DNA of 64,000 nucleotides from Odontocerum albicorne (Eukaryota; Arthropoda; Insecta; Trichoptera; Odontoceridae), in assembly GCA_949825065.1 (NCBI GenBank), contig OX463846.1:3305366-3369365 (forward strand), given 5' to 3'. Every line of letters begins with the position of its first letter. Position 1 is the stretch's first letter. This document shows, one piece after another, positions 30,900 through 41,609 of this stretch. The translations under genes and the position numbers were made by a program. The notes under the pieces are model-generated. The model was given only the letters and a program-made list of their open reading frames with translations, did not search any database and was not told where the DNA came from.

Positions 30900-31860
30900 G
30901 CCACTTATTTATTTATTTATTTATTTTTTCAAAACAGGCTTAGCCCAATTACATTGAAAAATACAAGACATTAAAAAAGAAGAAAAATTACAGGGAAATT
31001 TTTTTTTTAAATTATATAAAATAAAAAATAATGCATATGTATACAAACGAGTATTTACACACAAACGTATGTTACATATATATTCAGTCACTTAAGTATG
31101 TTGATGAGTGCTTTCTAACGCGCTTAATCTAAGAAGAAAATTTACTTTTGCTTTTGGTAATGTGATATGAAATATGTCAATATCCGAAGCAGTCCCGTTA
31201 AGAAGAGTTAAGGTCCTTCCAACAGGCATAGCGGCTGGAAGACCCGTTCTTGCGTATGTTATTGAGAACAGTTCCTGCCGGCGCAGTCTAGTGTAATTGT
31301 TAGGAACATTTAACGCTAATCTTTGTAGTAATGCTGGACAGCTCACAACTCCTCGAACGAGTTTGACAACGTATACCAAGAGACGCAGATCTCTTCTTAC
31401 GCTCAAGGAGTTATACCCGAGCATGCCCAGCAGAAACTGCGTAGGATATAGCCACGGATAGACACCAAACTCACTCATGTAGAGATATCGTAGATATTTT
31501 TTTTGTACTTTCTCCACCATGAGCGAGTTCTGCGCCCCCACCGGGCTCCAAATGCAAGCATTGCTTTCTAGTTTGCTACGGATCAATGAATTAAACAACG
31601 TTTGGAGCACCAATTGGTTTTCAAACGACTTAGAGATTCTCATAACAAATCCTAGAGTTTTATAAGCTGAGTTGCACATAACTTCTATGTGAGGACCAAA
31701 CGCGAGATTGCTGTGGAACAAGACACCCAGATCTTTAATATTATCTGTGCGGGGAATAGGTATAGATTCTAGTGTATATCTATGGAATTTCAAGACGTGT
31801 GAGCGATGATATCTAACCCAATCCACCACAACACGGAAAGAAGCATTTAAAACGTGGTGC
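30900..31860 (-). pseudogene. LINE-B reverse transcriptase C-terminal region (best copy)
   Basis: The 245-codon reverse-strand frame (31092-31829) is the longest LINE-B fragment. Its order is a VLKFHRYT segment, IKDLGVLFHSNLAFGPHIE (the conserved region after the polymerase core), SLIRSKLESNACIWSPV, then VEKVQKKYLRYLY and a C-terminal domain ending NFLLRLSALES. The catalytic F/YADD box lies upstream and is missing. The 3' end has AATACAAGACATTAAAAAAG and a (TTTA)n tail at 30902-30925. This pattern fits the Jockey/CR1 group of non-LTR retrotransposons. The upstream cut at about 31850 adjoins an AT-rich element. A second copy lies at 42905-43870. Confidence 0.85.
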
Positions 31861-31874
31861 TACAAGAGAATGTT

Positions 31875-32625
31875 AAAAAAAAACAGATGCGTGAGACTCT
31901 CGCGCGGTAGAAGTGAAACTTCTTAGCTCCTAATAAAAGTTGATTTCATGCATTTATTTTTTTCCATTTGTTAATGATTTTTTAAAAATTAAATTCCAAT
32001 ATAATACGCAAGCGTTCATTGGTTGTCTTATGCTACGTATACACACGGTACATGCGGCGCATGCGCGTCTTTGTATTATGGATTTAAATTAAAAATTTAT
32101 TTAAATTAAAAATAATTAAATTTATTAAATAATTTATTTAATTTTAATTTCTGATTTATTCGATTTTCTTAATAATTTTTTTTTAAATTTATTATTTTGT
32201 TTAATTTATTATTTAATTTTAATTAACTTTAATATATTTTTTTAATTTACTTATTTTTATTTTATTTTATTTTTATTTAATTTGATTAAATTATAATTTA
32301 TTTAATTTTTTACTTTAATTTATTCAAATTAATTCATTGTATTATTTATTTTTATTTACTTATTTTATTTACTCTATTTTTTTTTAATTTTGTTTCATTT
32401 TTCTTAGTTTATTTAATTTCAATTTTATTTTAACTTTAATAAAAAAAAAATTTTTTTTATTTAATTTAATTTAATTTATTTTATTTTATTTTTTATTTTG
32501 TTTCATTTTATTTAATTTTAATTTCATTCCTGCACTCAAAATATCATAGATGAAGCGTTTCACTTTTCGTGACGTTCAGGCCAATTTGCCCCACCGCGCC
32601 TATAGAAGTTTCACTTCAAAAATTT
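31875..32625. mobile_element. AT-rich element, copy 1
   Basis: The left side carries AAAACAGATGCGT and GTAGAAGTGAAACTTCTTAG. The right side carries CGTTTCACTTTTCGTGACGT and TATAGAAGTTTCACTTC, so GAAGTGAAACTTCT forms inverted terminal blocks. Between them is about 450 bp of ATTT/TAAT-rich sequence. The boundary blocks recur at 59070-59740 around another AT-only core. The class is unknown. Confidence 0.55.
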
Positions 32626-32639
32626 TAGTTGACAAAGTG

Positions 32640-32935
32640 CGCAACAGAGAGGTTCGGTGACGCATGAAAAAAGACAAAGAAGTACTTATTTGCAATAAGA
32701 GGAGAATATTGAAATACTTGGGGCATTTTGTGAGAGGAAATAAATATTGAAGGGACGATACAAGGAAAACGAAGTTTAGGAAGACGAAAGAGGTCCTGGC
32801 GGAAGAAGCTAAGAGAGTAGTTACAGTGTATCATGAAGATATTGTTCAGAGCAGCTGCCAAGTTTTAAAAGTTATGATGATTGCCAATCTGCAACGAATG
32901 AGGGACGGTAATAAGATGAAATATCTTATCAGAGG
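32640..32935 (+). pseudogene. LINE-C-like (RTE-like) reverse transcriptase tail
   Basis: Text across frames reads RRILKYLGHFVRGNKY, then GTIQGKRSLGRRKRSWRKKL, then ILFRAAAKF and VMMIANLQR. This is the closing region of RTE-like elements (LKYLGH-RG-KYE, EGKR-VGRR--SWL, LFRAA--KV--AMMIANLR). Two frame changes and stops show decay. Confidence 0.68.
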
Positions 32936-33139
32936 CATCCGCAGTCAAAAAATACATATTGGTTGAAATAATTAAAATTTCATACATTTTTGACAAAATC
33001 ATTAACAAACCAGCTTGCTTGTCTGACATAGCTAAGCAATCATAATTCAATTACTTAGACGACCTTTTTGATCTAGTTGGTACAATTCTATACTTACAAT
33101 TCTTACAGTACAATTCTATTCTTTTTGATCTAGTTGGAA

Positions 33140-33265
33140 AAGTTCTTAAAAAAGGGGGTTTCACTTAAGGCCTCTTTAACATATTTCTGGTTGGCTGTAA
33201 GAGATTGTTACATAATAATCAATCAGCCAGATTGTGCTGTATACAACAGTTGTGAAATTTAATAT
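33140..33265 (+). repeat. tRNA-derived SINE, tail portion
   Basis: AAGGCCTCTTTAACATATTT is followed by CTGGTTGGCTGTAAGAGATT and ATCAGCCAGATTGTGCTGTATA. This matches the tails of the copies at 5160 and 36700; the tRNA-like head is not preserved. Confidence 0.55.
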
Positions 33266-33599
33266 GACGTGATTTACAGAAAGTTTAGGAAGGAATCAAA
33301 TATTAAATTCACTATGTTTATTTATTCGTGTGTTGCCTCTCAACATATCTGAACATGTTTTAATTGATAAAACGTAGATGTTTAAGAGCGTAGCCGGGGG
33401 AAAAAAATCTTTGTCCCCAATAATCGAATCTTTGGTTTAAGGTCCACTTGAGCATATAGATAAATAACTCACAGTTCGTCAATGCCTGTATTTAAAATAC
33501 TATCGAACGTGGAGATGCGATAATAGGTAAACAGTTCAAGCACGTGTAATTATTGTTACCAAACGAACTTTTTAACCTAACTGAGACCCTTTAATTTAA
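33266..33599. other. Unassigned AT-rich DNA
   Basis: AATAATCGAATCTTTGG near 33420 resembles the B-box of the reversed SINE at 33620, but nothing longer can be aligned. Confidence 0.4.
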
Positions 33600-33690
33600 T
33601 TTTATTTTTAATACCACCGATAATCGAATCCATGAAACAAAGTTGACGTCTTACCAATGAAACCACGGATATTGTTAGATACTATTTTCA
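33600..33690 (-). repeat. tRNA-derived SINE, reversed head
   Basis: On the reverse strand TCCGTGGTTTCATTGGTAAG (box A like) is followed by GGATTCGATTATCGG (box B like), at the normal tRNA spacing. The tail is absent. Confidence 0.5.
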
Positions 33691-34060
33691 AAAAGATTTA
33701 AATGTCAACTAAATTGTCTTTTTTTTATAGACCAATATTTCCTTTGTTAGAATATCGTATTTTTTGGTAGTAAGGTTTTTTTTCAATCTTTCAAATTACT
33801 TTCCAAGAAAACGAATATCAACGAGCCTTACATGTAGCACTGGCTAACCAAAAATGTGAAACCAGTACACCTGCTTTTCTTTTAAGGTATTATTTTTTCC
33901 TTGACAATTCAACAAAAAAATCCACAAAGTTGCTCCCATATCTGGAGTTCTCAGGCAACATCACAAGGAGAAAAAGGATATACTATATAATATGAGCAAT
34001 TATAATCATAACTATCATTAGTTCTGTTGATTTTCAATTCAATGAACTAATTTTTTTTAT
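33691..34060. other. Unassigned AT-rich DNA
   Basis: No supported feature. Confidence 0.4.
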
Positions 34061-34225
34061 CAGGGAAATTAAAATCAAACGCTTTTAAAGTAATTTGTCC
34101 TTTATTTTTTTACTCAGTAACAGCTGTTGAGCTATCCAATGCCCTTTTCGAAGTGAAACGGCTGTTACTTAGTAAATAAATAAAGTACAGAGAACTATCA
34201 AAGCGTTCAATTTTTATATTCCCTA
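34061..34225. mobile_element. Foldback MITE, about 165 bp
   Basis: Imperfect arms of about 70 bp face each other. The left arm runs from CAGGGAAATTAAAATCAAAC to TTACTCAGTAACAGCTGTT. The right arm reversed runs from TAGGGAATATAAAAATTGAA to TTACTAAGTAACAGCCGTT. The loop of about 30 bp holds CTATCCAATGCCC. No gene lies inside it and the target duplication is uncertain. Confidence 0.65.
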
Positions 34226-34865
34226 TAACACCTACTAGAATAATAAGAATTCAAACAGAGATAAAACAGCTATGAAAAACTGTATTTAAAACAGCTTTTA
34301 AAAAAAACTCTGTATATTTCATGTAAATAATGTACGTGTTTCGATTCCAATCCGCCTTTGTTTCCAATTATCATCCTTTCCATATTTCATTAATTTACGA
34401 TATATCACTTTTATTACTGTCACTTACATTTTTATGAATTTCGTACAAATAAACAATAAATTAAATAATTTTTGCTACCATGTCATTTATTTTATTTCTT
34501 CTTATTGGATTGTAGAAATTACTACCTCGAAATGAATTGGCCATATAATTTTACAATTAAGCGTTAGATAAATACATATATTTCCTTAAGTCATGTTGCC
34601 AAAAAAAATTATTGAAGTATGGAGATGCTGGTGATCACGGGGACAGGTGAGGGAAGGGGAGCAAGAGGAAGGGATCATACGAGAAGGACGGATTAAATAA
34701 AGGAGTTAACTGGATCATCTGTTAGCCCTGTATGGAGCATGACTGGGAGGGATGGAGTCAGGTGGTGTGCTGGACTAGAAATATAGCAAAGTTCTACAGA
34801 GCTCAACATTGAACACGCGATGAAGACCCAGAAATATGGAAATAAAATACCTTAACATCTTAACA
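34226..34865. other. Unassigned DNA with a possible LINE scrap
   Basis: Around 34620-34840 the sequence is purine-rich and looks like the decayed tail of an RTE-like element (EGRGAREEGIIREGRIK in one frame). The match is too weak to call. Confidence 0.3.
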
Positions 34866-35575
34866 TACGAGTACAATGTCAAAGGCAATACATTACAATA
34901 TTTAATAGAATGTTACATGCACCACAATATTTAATACAATGTCACAGGTAATACACTACAATATTTAATGGAATGTCAAAGGCAATATACTACAATATTT
35001 AATAGAATATCATAGTCAATACACTACACTATTTACTAAAATTTTACAGGCAATACACTACAATATTTAATAGAATGTCAGGCAATACACTACAATATTT
35101 AATAGAATGCCACATTCAATACACTACAACATTTAAAAGAATGTCACAGACAATACGTTACAATATTTAAAGAATATTGCAGACAATATTTAAGAAAATG
35201 TCACAGGCAATATACTACAATATTTAACAGAATGTCCCCGACAATACATTATAATATTTAATAGAATGTCAAAGACAATACATTTCAATATTCAATAGAA
35301 TGTCACTGGCAAAACACTGCAATATTTAATAGAATGTCACAGACAATACACTACAATATTTAATAGGATGTCACAGACAATACATAACAATATTTAATAG
35401 AATATCACAGGAAATACACTACTTTATATAATAGAATGTCACAGGCAATATACTACAATATTTAATAGAATGCCACAGACAATACATAACAATATTTAAT
35501 AGAATGTCACAGGCAATACCCTACAATATTTAAAATAATGTAATACTCGTAGGCCATACACTACAATTTTTTATA
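34866..35575 (+). repeat. Minisatellite, unit about 34-35 bp
   Basis: The unit resembles CAATACACTACAATATTTAA followed by TAGAATGTCACAGG. About 20 head-to-tail copies run over 700 bp, with scattered substitutions and one-base indels. The last units are the most diverged. Confidence 0.92.
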
Positions 35576-35663
35576 GAAAAACTTCCAAATAGACGTTGTC
35601 AGATGGGATGTTCGATCTACAAGTAGAAAGAATGGACCCCTTAACCAAAATATTACGTATATA

Positions 35664-36583
35664 CTACCTTGATAAAAAAGTTTTAGGACTTTATTCATAA
35701 AATCGAAAATACAAGTTTATTCATCAAAATCGATATGGTCCCCTTCAAAGTACTCCCCATCGACTGCAACGCACTTACGCCAGCGCTTGATCCAATCCTC
35801 GAAACACCGCTGGTACTCAATTTTCGGTATGTCCATCAGAGCCGTCTTCGATTTTTTCATGACATCCTCTCGGGTGCGCGTTCCGCGAAGCGGTTTTTTA
35901 AGTCGGTTGAACAGAAAAAAGTCGCAGGGAGCCAGATCAGGTGAATTCAAAGGCTGCTGGATAGTAGTCGTGTTGTTTTTGGTCAAAACTCATGGAAATC
36001 ATGTCTTTCGCGATTTCAACGCGGTCCTTTTTTTGCATGAAATTGAGGTCTTTCGGCGCCAGTGTTGCAGCGACACGTCAGAGGCCCAAATCACTAACCA
36101 AAATATTTTGAGCGGATCCATAAGCGATGTTCAAGTCCTCTGCCAGCTCTCTAATGGTCAATTTGCGGTTTTTGGTCAACATTTCTTTGATTTTATCGAT
36201 GTTTTCATCGGTTTTTGACTGCCACTGCGTTCGTCATCCTCGACCGACTCACGACCACTTCTGAAGAGTTCGTGCCACCGAAAAACACTTTTCCAACATT
36301 TTCAAGGTCTGCGGACCGTTAAATCCGTTTTTCACACAAAATTTAATGCAAACTCGTTGATGCACAGTTGATGCCATTTAATGATTTACGTAAAAAATCG
36401 AAAACACGCACAGTGGTAGATGTACTCAGTACAGCGCAAATTTTTCAAATGTCAAGCTATGACGCTGAAATTTAAAGGGAAGTGTCAATGATAGATGTGG
36501 TAACCTAACAAAAAAAAAGAATTCCAATCGGGTGACTGACAGCGCCACACGGTGGCCGGTCCTAAAAATTTTGATCAAGGTAG
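35664..36583 (-). mobile_element. mariner-superfamily element, deleted copy
   Basis: The inverted ends are CTACCTTGATAAAAAAGTTT on the left and CTACCTTGATCAAAATTTTT on the reverse of the right, with TA on both outer sides (35662-35663, 36584-36585). At 920 bp it has lost about a quarter of a normal mariner. Confidence 0.85.
35717..36375 (-). pseudogene. mariner transposase, internally deleted
   Basis: On the reverse strand the start reads MASTVHQRVCIKFCVKNGFN, then a helix-turn-helix region with KIKEMLTKNRKLTIRELAED. After frame changes it reaches SPDLAPCDFFLFNRLKKPLR (third catalytic Asp) and ends CFEDWIKRWRKCVAVDGEYF. The middle of the catalytic domain, with the first and second Asp, is missing. 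The product cannot catalyse transposition. Confidence 0.8.
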
Positions 36584-36589
36584 TATACA

Positions 36590-36795
36590 AACATCCTCTG
36601 TGGCCTAGTAAATATGATGCCTATCTTTCAATACGTGAGTTACGGATTTGAATCCATTTTTTTTCGTAATAGAGTTACAGTTTGATTTTTACTTAACGCC
36701 TTTTTAACGTATTTCGAGGCTATTGAGAGGAATTATAAAATGATGATAAATCAACCAGGTAGTATACAATCAAACTAAAAACGTAATTATACTAT
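36590..36795 (+). repeat. tRNA-derived SINE
   Basis: ACATCCTCTGTGGCCTAG is followed by GAGTTACGGATTTGAATCC (boxes A and B like), then a tail with CGCCTTTTTAACGTATTTCG and AATCAACCAGGTAGTATACA. It abuts the mariner's right TA. Confidence 0.6.
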
Positions 36796-37554
36796 AAAAT
36801 ATTTGAATTTTAATTTATTTTTTGTTTCACATACAAAATGAAACACTAAATTGGATTCAAATAGCTTAATAATAAAAAAATCAAACTTGGTTTTTTGTTT
36901 ACGTTGGCACAAGAGAAATAATTAACATTTCAGCTTTTCCTAAATAATAACATTATTTAAATGAATATAGCATTCAATTAGAAGAAAATAAATGAAGCAT
37001 CCAATTTACCTTTTATAAATAAATAAAAAAATTAAGCCTAAGAAGATTTAGTAAGATCAAACTTTGTTTTTTTTTTTGTAAAAAAAAAGTATTAGAATTT
37101 TCGAAAATAAAATGTTTTTCTTTTAGATAAAACTTCTTTTATGGGGGTTTTTTTTTATCATTTTCCTCAGAAAAATGTTCCTCCGGAATATCTTATCGAT
37201 CGTTTAAAGTTTAACACGTTTCAATTGAATTATTCAATCAGTATTCAATATCGATCGGGGTTTTTTTTACAAAGCAATTTTTTAATGTATTTTCGAAAAT
37301 AGAACAGTATTGTGTATAAGTGACATTTACAAAATTCAATTGTTTTTTACAAAACACAGATCAATAATTCAATCAACTTTGAAAGAAAATAGTTGTGTGG
37401 GTCGTATCGGAAATATATGTATGTGAAAAACATAACGTTTTTTTCTTAAACTTGTCAAAAGTGACACTGAGATGAAATTGATCATGAGATTATGATGCCA
37501 ATAAAAGAGGGTGACTAAAATATATGACATTTAGAAAAAAATAAATATCTAAAA
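36796..37554. other. Unassigned AT-rich DNA
   Basis: No supported feature. Confidence 0.5.
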
Positions 37555-38420
37555 ATAAGATATCTTATCCAAATTTATCGTTGTATTTGAACACTACACC
37601 TATACTCGTACACTACACATTAAGTTCAATGTGTTACTTGGGTGCTAGCATAATGTGCAATAATGAGCTCTATGGTGAATTGTTTGAACAATCTAAAGGC
37701 CGCAGCTATTTCCGGATATTTAAAGAACACTATCTGGAAAAATAAGGTGAGGATATACAAGACCTGTGTCTACCCCATAATGACATACAGCATAGAGTCC
37801 AGAGCCGACACTGTCAGAACCAAAAATCTCCTTCGAACCAGTGAAATGAAGATACTCAGGAGTATCGCTGGCAAAACCCTTCGTGATAGAGTACATAACA
37901 CAGAAATCCGAAGGATGTGCGAAATTGAAGATATTGTCAGATGGGGACGACAGAGAAGAAGGTTCTGGAACGAACACGTATCCAGAACGGTGGAACCAAG
38001 AGCCGTAAGAATGGCCAGGGACAGTATCCTCCAAGCAAGCAGACCTCCAGGACGACCTCCCAAAAGATGGAAAGACATCTGGCAGTCGATGTCACAAGAG
38101 GAAAACAATGATGCAGGACCATAACAGGTCAACATGCCTAAAATAAGAAGAAGTGTTACTGTCACATATAGGAAGATGTCTTATCTAAGTTTATCATTGT
38201 ATTTGAACACTACACATTAAGTTTAATATGTTACTATCACATACAGGAAGATGTCTTATCCAAATTTATCATTGTATTTGAACACTACACGCATACACTA
38301 CACATTAAGTTTAATGTGTTACTATCACATATAGGAAGATGTCTTATCCAAATTGATCGTTGTATTTGAACACTTCACATATACACTACACATTAAGTTT
38401 AATGTGTTACTATGACATAT
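37555..38420 (+). repeat. Minisatellite of about 75-100 bp units, split by a LINE
   Basis: Units carry TATCCAAATTTATCATTGTA, TTTGAACACTACAC and ATTAAGTTTAATGTGTTACT. One unit precedes the LINE insertion at 37639 and about three follow at 38160-38420. Length differences come from an extra CATACACTACAC motif. Confidence 0.8.
37639..38152 (+). pseudogene. LINE-G (RTE-like) 3' end with target duplication
   Basis: GTGTTACT flanks the insert at 37631-37638 and 38153-38160. The open frame at 37663-38124 reads KVRIYKTCVYPIMTYSIESR, then ADTVRTKNLLRTSEMKILRS, then IRRMCEIEDIVRWGRQRRR and PPGRPPKRWKDIWQS. This is the conserved end of an RTE-like reverse transcriptase common in insects (VRIYKT-VRP-MTY--E-RA, LR--EM--LR, I-DI--W---RR--W--H, RPPGRPPKRW). 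Upstream domains are missing. The insert ends with an AAGAAGAA tract. Confidence 0.88.
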
Positions 38421-38685
38421 AGTAAGATCTACAAAGTTTTTTTTTTGAAGTTGGTCTTCCTTGGTAAGTTTTCTGCGGTTTTTTTTAACAAATATGTTTT
38501 TCTGAACTTATGCAGAAACAAGGGAGGGAATCTAATGACCACAGCCACTACCTTCATATTCTTATGCTCAACTTATATATATTTATTATGTTATATTTTT
38601 AACTTGTCAATAAAAGTGGGTTCTCACCCTTGAGAAGAGTTTGTTCGCTGAACAGCATTATATGAATTACCTTTTTATTATTACA
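38405..38685 (+). repeat. Dispersed repeat X copy
   Basis: AAGATCTACAAAG, CTTCCTTGGTAAGTTTTCTG, CGGTT and ATAAAAGTGGGTTCTCACCC match reversed parts of 57208-57450 and the block at 1-60. Confidence 0.55.
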
Positions 38686-39095
38686 CGGACACAATGACAA
38701 TAACGTACCTAACAATTTATTTAAGGTTTAACTTATTTCAAACTATATTTTCCACAAAATAAATAAATTGAATGGTAGTGGCAATTGGGGAAGAATTTTA
38801 TATGTTGATGGGAAAACCTCGATTGTCTTACGCAGACTTTTATAAATAGGTAGTTTTTAGTTTTATAATGAAATTTAATCTAGTGAACTGAATAATTATT
38901 TATTTCATTTAACATTTGATACAATTTCCACCCAATTAAGTAAACAAAATATATATAACAAACACATTAAATAGATGAAAATCTAAAAATAATAACGATT
39001 GGAAAAATGGTTCCTTATTATTCCTAATGAAGTGGTTCTGTTATATTTACAAAGTAGATCATTAAGATATACATTCCCTTTATGATCCGAGATAT
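38686..39095. other. Unassigned AT-rich DNA
   Basis: No supported feature. Confidence 0.5.
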
Positions 39096-39099
39096 AAAA

Positions 39100-39290
39100 G
39101 AAAACTTTTGTGTCCTTGTTGGTTCAACATTTGTTTTATGATTCGGGAATTACGGGTTCGATTCCTGTCGAAACCCTGAAATTATTTTAAAGAATTCCAG
39201 TTTAGCTTTAATATGGTTTTCTGGTTGGTTGGAAAAGCTTGCCACACGTAAACAAAAAAAAGCGTAAAAAATAATATATTACAAGATATC
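39100..39290 (+). repeat. tRNA-derived SINE
   Basis: GTCCTTGTTGGTTCAACATT and ATTACGGGTTCGATTCCTGT (boxes A and B) are followed by TTTAGCTTTAATATGG and TTTCTGGTTGGTTGGAAAAG, CTTGCCAC. This copy has the best preserved box B (GGTTCGATTCC). Confidence 0.7.
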
Positions 39291-39405
39291 ACTGTGCGTT
39301 AATTTGTTCAACATGTCCATTCAGTGTGCGATTTGTGACGTTGTTTATAGTTCAGTTCATAAATACGACACGGAAAACATCCACTGTGACGTAAATTATT
39401 GTTAT

Positions 39406-40006
39406 ATTAACCTTTCTCTTCCTGTGCTAAAAAAATCGTGCATTGCGGTGCTGTGTATTCAATACACATTAATACATAAGTAAAAATGTGCGATTTAAAA
39501 TCGGAAAAATAAGAATATTCATGGCCAATCGCTAAAATTAATTAAATTTGAAGTCAAAAGTGATAATTATTGAAATTTTATTGGTGAAAACATGAAAAAA
39601 ACATCGGCTGACGTTCACAAAACGAGCCAAGTGACCAACTCAAATGGATGCCCGAGAGCTACTAAAGCGAGAGAAGCGAGCGAATTGAGATTATGTTTCA
39701 TGCGTTTCCATATACTGAAGTAGAGTGAGACGTGAATAGCGTCGCTTATAGCGGTTTTTTTAGAATTAATATACCTACGTCACACATTGGCACACGTTTG
39801 ATTGTATTGGTGAATTTATTCCCGATTTTCACAAAATATCTCTGATGTGGCCGTTAAGTGCTAAATATTATTAATATTATTTTTTTAAATTACTATTTCG
39901 GAGGAATACCTAATATCTGAACCCAGTATTTATTATATTTATAGAGATATTAAAGTTTTTAGAAGCAATGTGTACTAGTTACACATAACAGGGAAGGAAG
40001 GGTTAA
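39406..40006 (+). mobile_element. TTAA-flanked MITE, copy C (piggyBac-like)
   Basis: TTAA lies at both ends; the left end is TTAACCTTTCTCTTCC and the right reversed TTAACCCTTCCTTCCC. The body is similar to 56394-57006 (for example CGATTTAAAATCGGAAAAAT and CGAGAGAAGCGAGCGAA-like blocks) and more distantly to copies A and B. Non-coding. Confidence 0.8.
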
Positions 40007-40190
40007 ACAAAAACTTTATCAATCAACAAGGGCAAACGTAATTTTTCCTGTCAATAATTTTTGTATGCACAAAGAGTTGTTAAGATTTCTTCTGCTTATA
40101 ATGTTTCTTACTGAAAAAGTAACCAATTTTCGCTAATCAATTGAAAGTATTTAGGTGTGAAATATTAAGATTAAGTTAAATTTTCAGATT

Positions 40191-40535
40191 ATGTCAAAGC
40201 TGAAAGATTATCCCTTCAATGATGAAAATTTGACATTGTTAAAATTAATACTTCCCAACTATAATGAAAATCATTTTGAAGTATTTTCTTCAGCCTTGCT
40301 AGTTGAAGGTTTTAGAATTGATCAAATGTCAATCAAAATTTTCCTCTCTTTTAACCAATTTCCCTGCTTATTAAAGGGGAAACACTATTATGATTCTACG
40401 AACATTTTTTTATTGAACCTAATCCTTTCTAAAAATCCAAAATTTTACCGTCATCATATTCGATTTCCGGTGGAAACAAGAAAAACGAAAAAGTCCCAGC
40501 GTTGGTTTTTGCTAGAAACATTTCCTCCTATATAA
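40191..40535 (+). CDS. Unrecognised open reading frame, 114 codons
   Basis: I do not recognise this protein. The frame begins with ATG after TTTTCAGATT, a sequence that could also be read as a splice acceptor. It codes for MSKLKDYPFNDENLTLLKL, a Phe/Leu/Asn/Lys-rich body, and a basic C-terminus VETRKTKKSQRW. No signal peptide, clear membrane segment or known motif is seen. Base composition and codon choice follow the local AT richness. It lies between a TTAA MITE and a LINE-A tail. It may be a decayed exon, part of an unrecognised transposon, or chance. Confidence 0.25.
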   Translation: MSKLKDYPFNDENLTLLKLILPNYNENHFEVFSSALLVEGFRIDQMSIKIFLSFNQFPCLLKGKHYYDSTNIFLLNLILSKNPKFYRHHIRFPVETRKTKKSQRWFLLETFPPI

Positions 40536-40688
40536 CTTATTATTGCTTAAAGGAATTTTAAAGAACCTTTTATCACTTGAAAAATCTTTCAACAGTACAT
40601 CTTAAAATAATTTGAACAATGCTTTAATACTGAGAGCTAAAAAACATGTGGTGTCGTCACGACCTGACTTACTAAACTAGAAGTAAGA
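40536..40688. other. Unassigned AT-rich DNA
   Basis: No supported feature. Confidence 0.4.
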
Positions 40689-40689
40689 A

Positions 40690-41350
40690 TGTATTTATTT
40701 ATTAATTAAACACTTTTATTGCAAACACAATATGGCGGGATTATTGTCCGGTGGCAATCTCTTCCAACCAACCAGAAAAAGTAAATGAAGCAAGTTACGT
40801 GGTCGCATAAATCATTCAAATGACTATCCATCCCCACGAAATCCATAAACACATACGTGAGCACGAATCCCATAAAGACGGACAATCACCCGAACATTTT
40901 TTTTCAAACAAAGTGAGATATCATCAATCAAAAGGAAAGGAAGGGATGGTGTAGAGGAAAGGAAAAGAAAAATCAGGAATAAAACATGTTATTTTACTGA
41001 CTAGAAATTAAGAGTTTTTTCAGTCGCTTCTTAAAGCATGCCAAGGACGGAGCGAGTCTTATATTGGTTTGGTACTGATTCCAGAGTCTCACTGCATGGA
41101 CAGTAAAGGACGACGTAAAAAAAGAGGAGCGGTGAACTGGAAAAACCAAAAGACAATATCTGTTTGAGCGTAGCGCTAATCCATGATTGGAAAGACGCTG
41201 AAAATTTTTGGCGAGATTAGAGGGGGCGGCGGGACAGTTAAGGATATTATATAATAGAGACAGTATTTGAATTTGGCGTCTATTTCTAACATTCAAAAAG
41301 TTCAATGTCTTCTGCTATGAAGTTATATGATCGTACTTGAAAATAGTATA
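40690..41350 (-). pseudogene. LINE-A reverse transcriptase tail and 3' end (best copy)
   Basis: The reverse-strand frame at 40994-41305 reads NVRNRRQIQILSLLYNILNC, then SNHGLALRSNRYCLLVFPVH, RSSFFTSSFTVHAVRLWNQY and QTNIRLAPSLACFKKRLKKL. The R-LWN and SL-xx-FK-x-LK motifs mark the last 100 residues of a non-LTR reverse transcriptase. Downstream lie the untranslated segment (GGAAAGGAAGGGATGGTG on the + strand), the conserved tail, and a TTTAT simple repeat at 40692-40705. The polymerase core is missing. Confidence 0.85.
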
Positions 41351-41600
41351 TCGATTGCTATAGCTCTATGAGCTCTATACCTTTTGATGGCTTATGTCTC
41401 CAATTTTTATTTTTCCATCGCCTTAACGTATAAATTTACGTTGTTATCATTAAACTTGAAACACATTCTTATTATTTTCTTTGATTTACTATACTTTAAA
41501 ATTTTAACTCTTGGCGTAATTATTATACCATATTTCGCTTTAATGGTGTATGATTTTTTGTGCACTGAGAACATGCTGTGTATGAACATTAAGGAAGTGA
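41351..41600. other. AT-rich DNA
   Basis: Overlapping open frames on both strands here are hydrophobic and of low complexity. No support for a gene. Confidence 0.4.
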
Positions 41601-41609
41601 AACTATGTA

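Noticed and set aside
34620..34840. RTE-like LINE tail
   Set aside because: Only a weak Gly/Arg-rich resemblance in one frame; insufficient to annotate.
35787..36218. 143-codon forward frame
   Set aside because: It is the antisense shadow of the deleted mariner transposase at 35717-36375.
37770..38165. 131-codon reverse frame
   Set aside because: Antisense shadow of the LINE-G reverse transcriptase tail.
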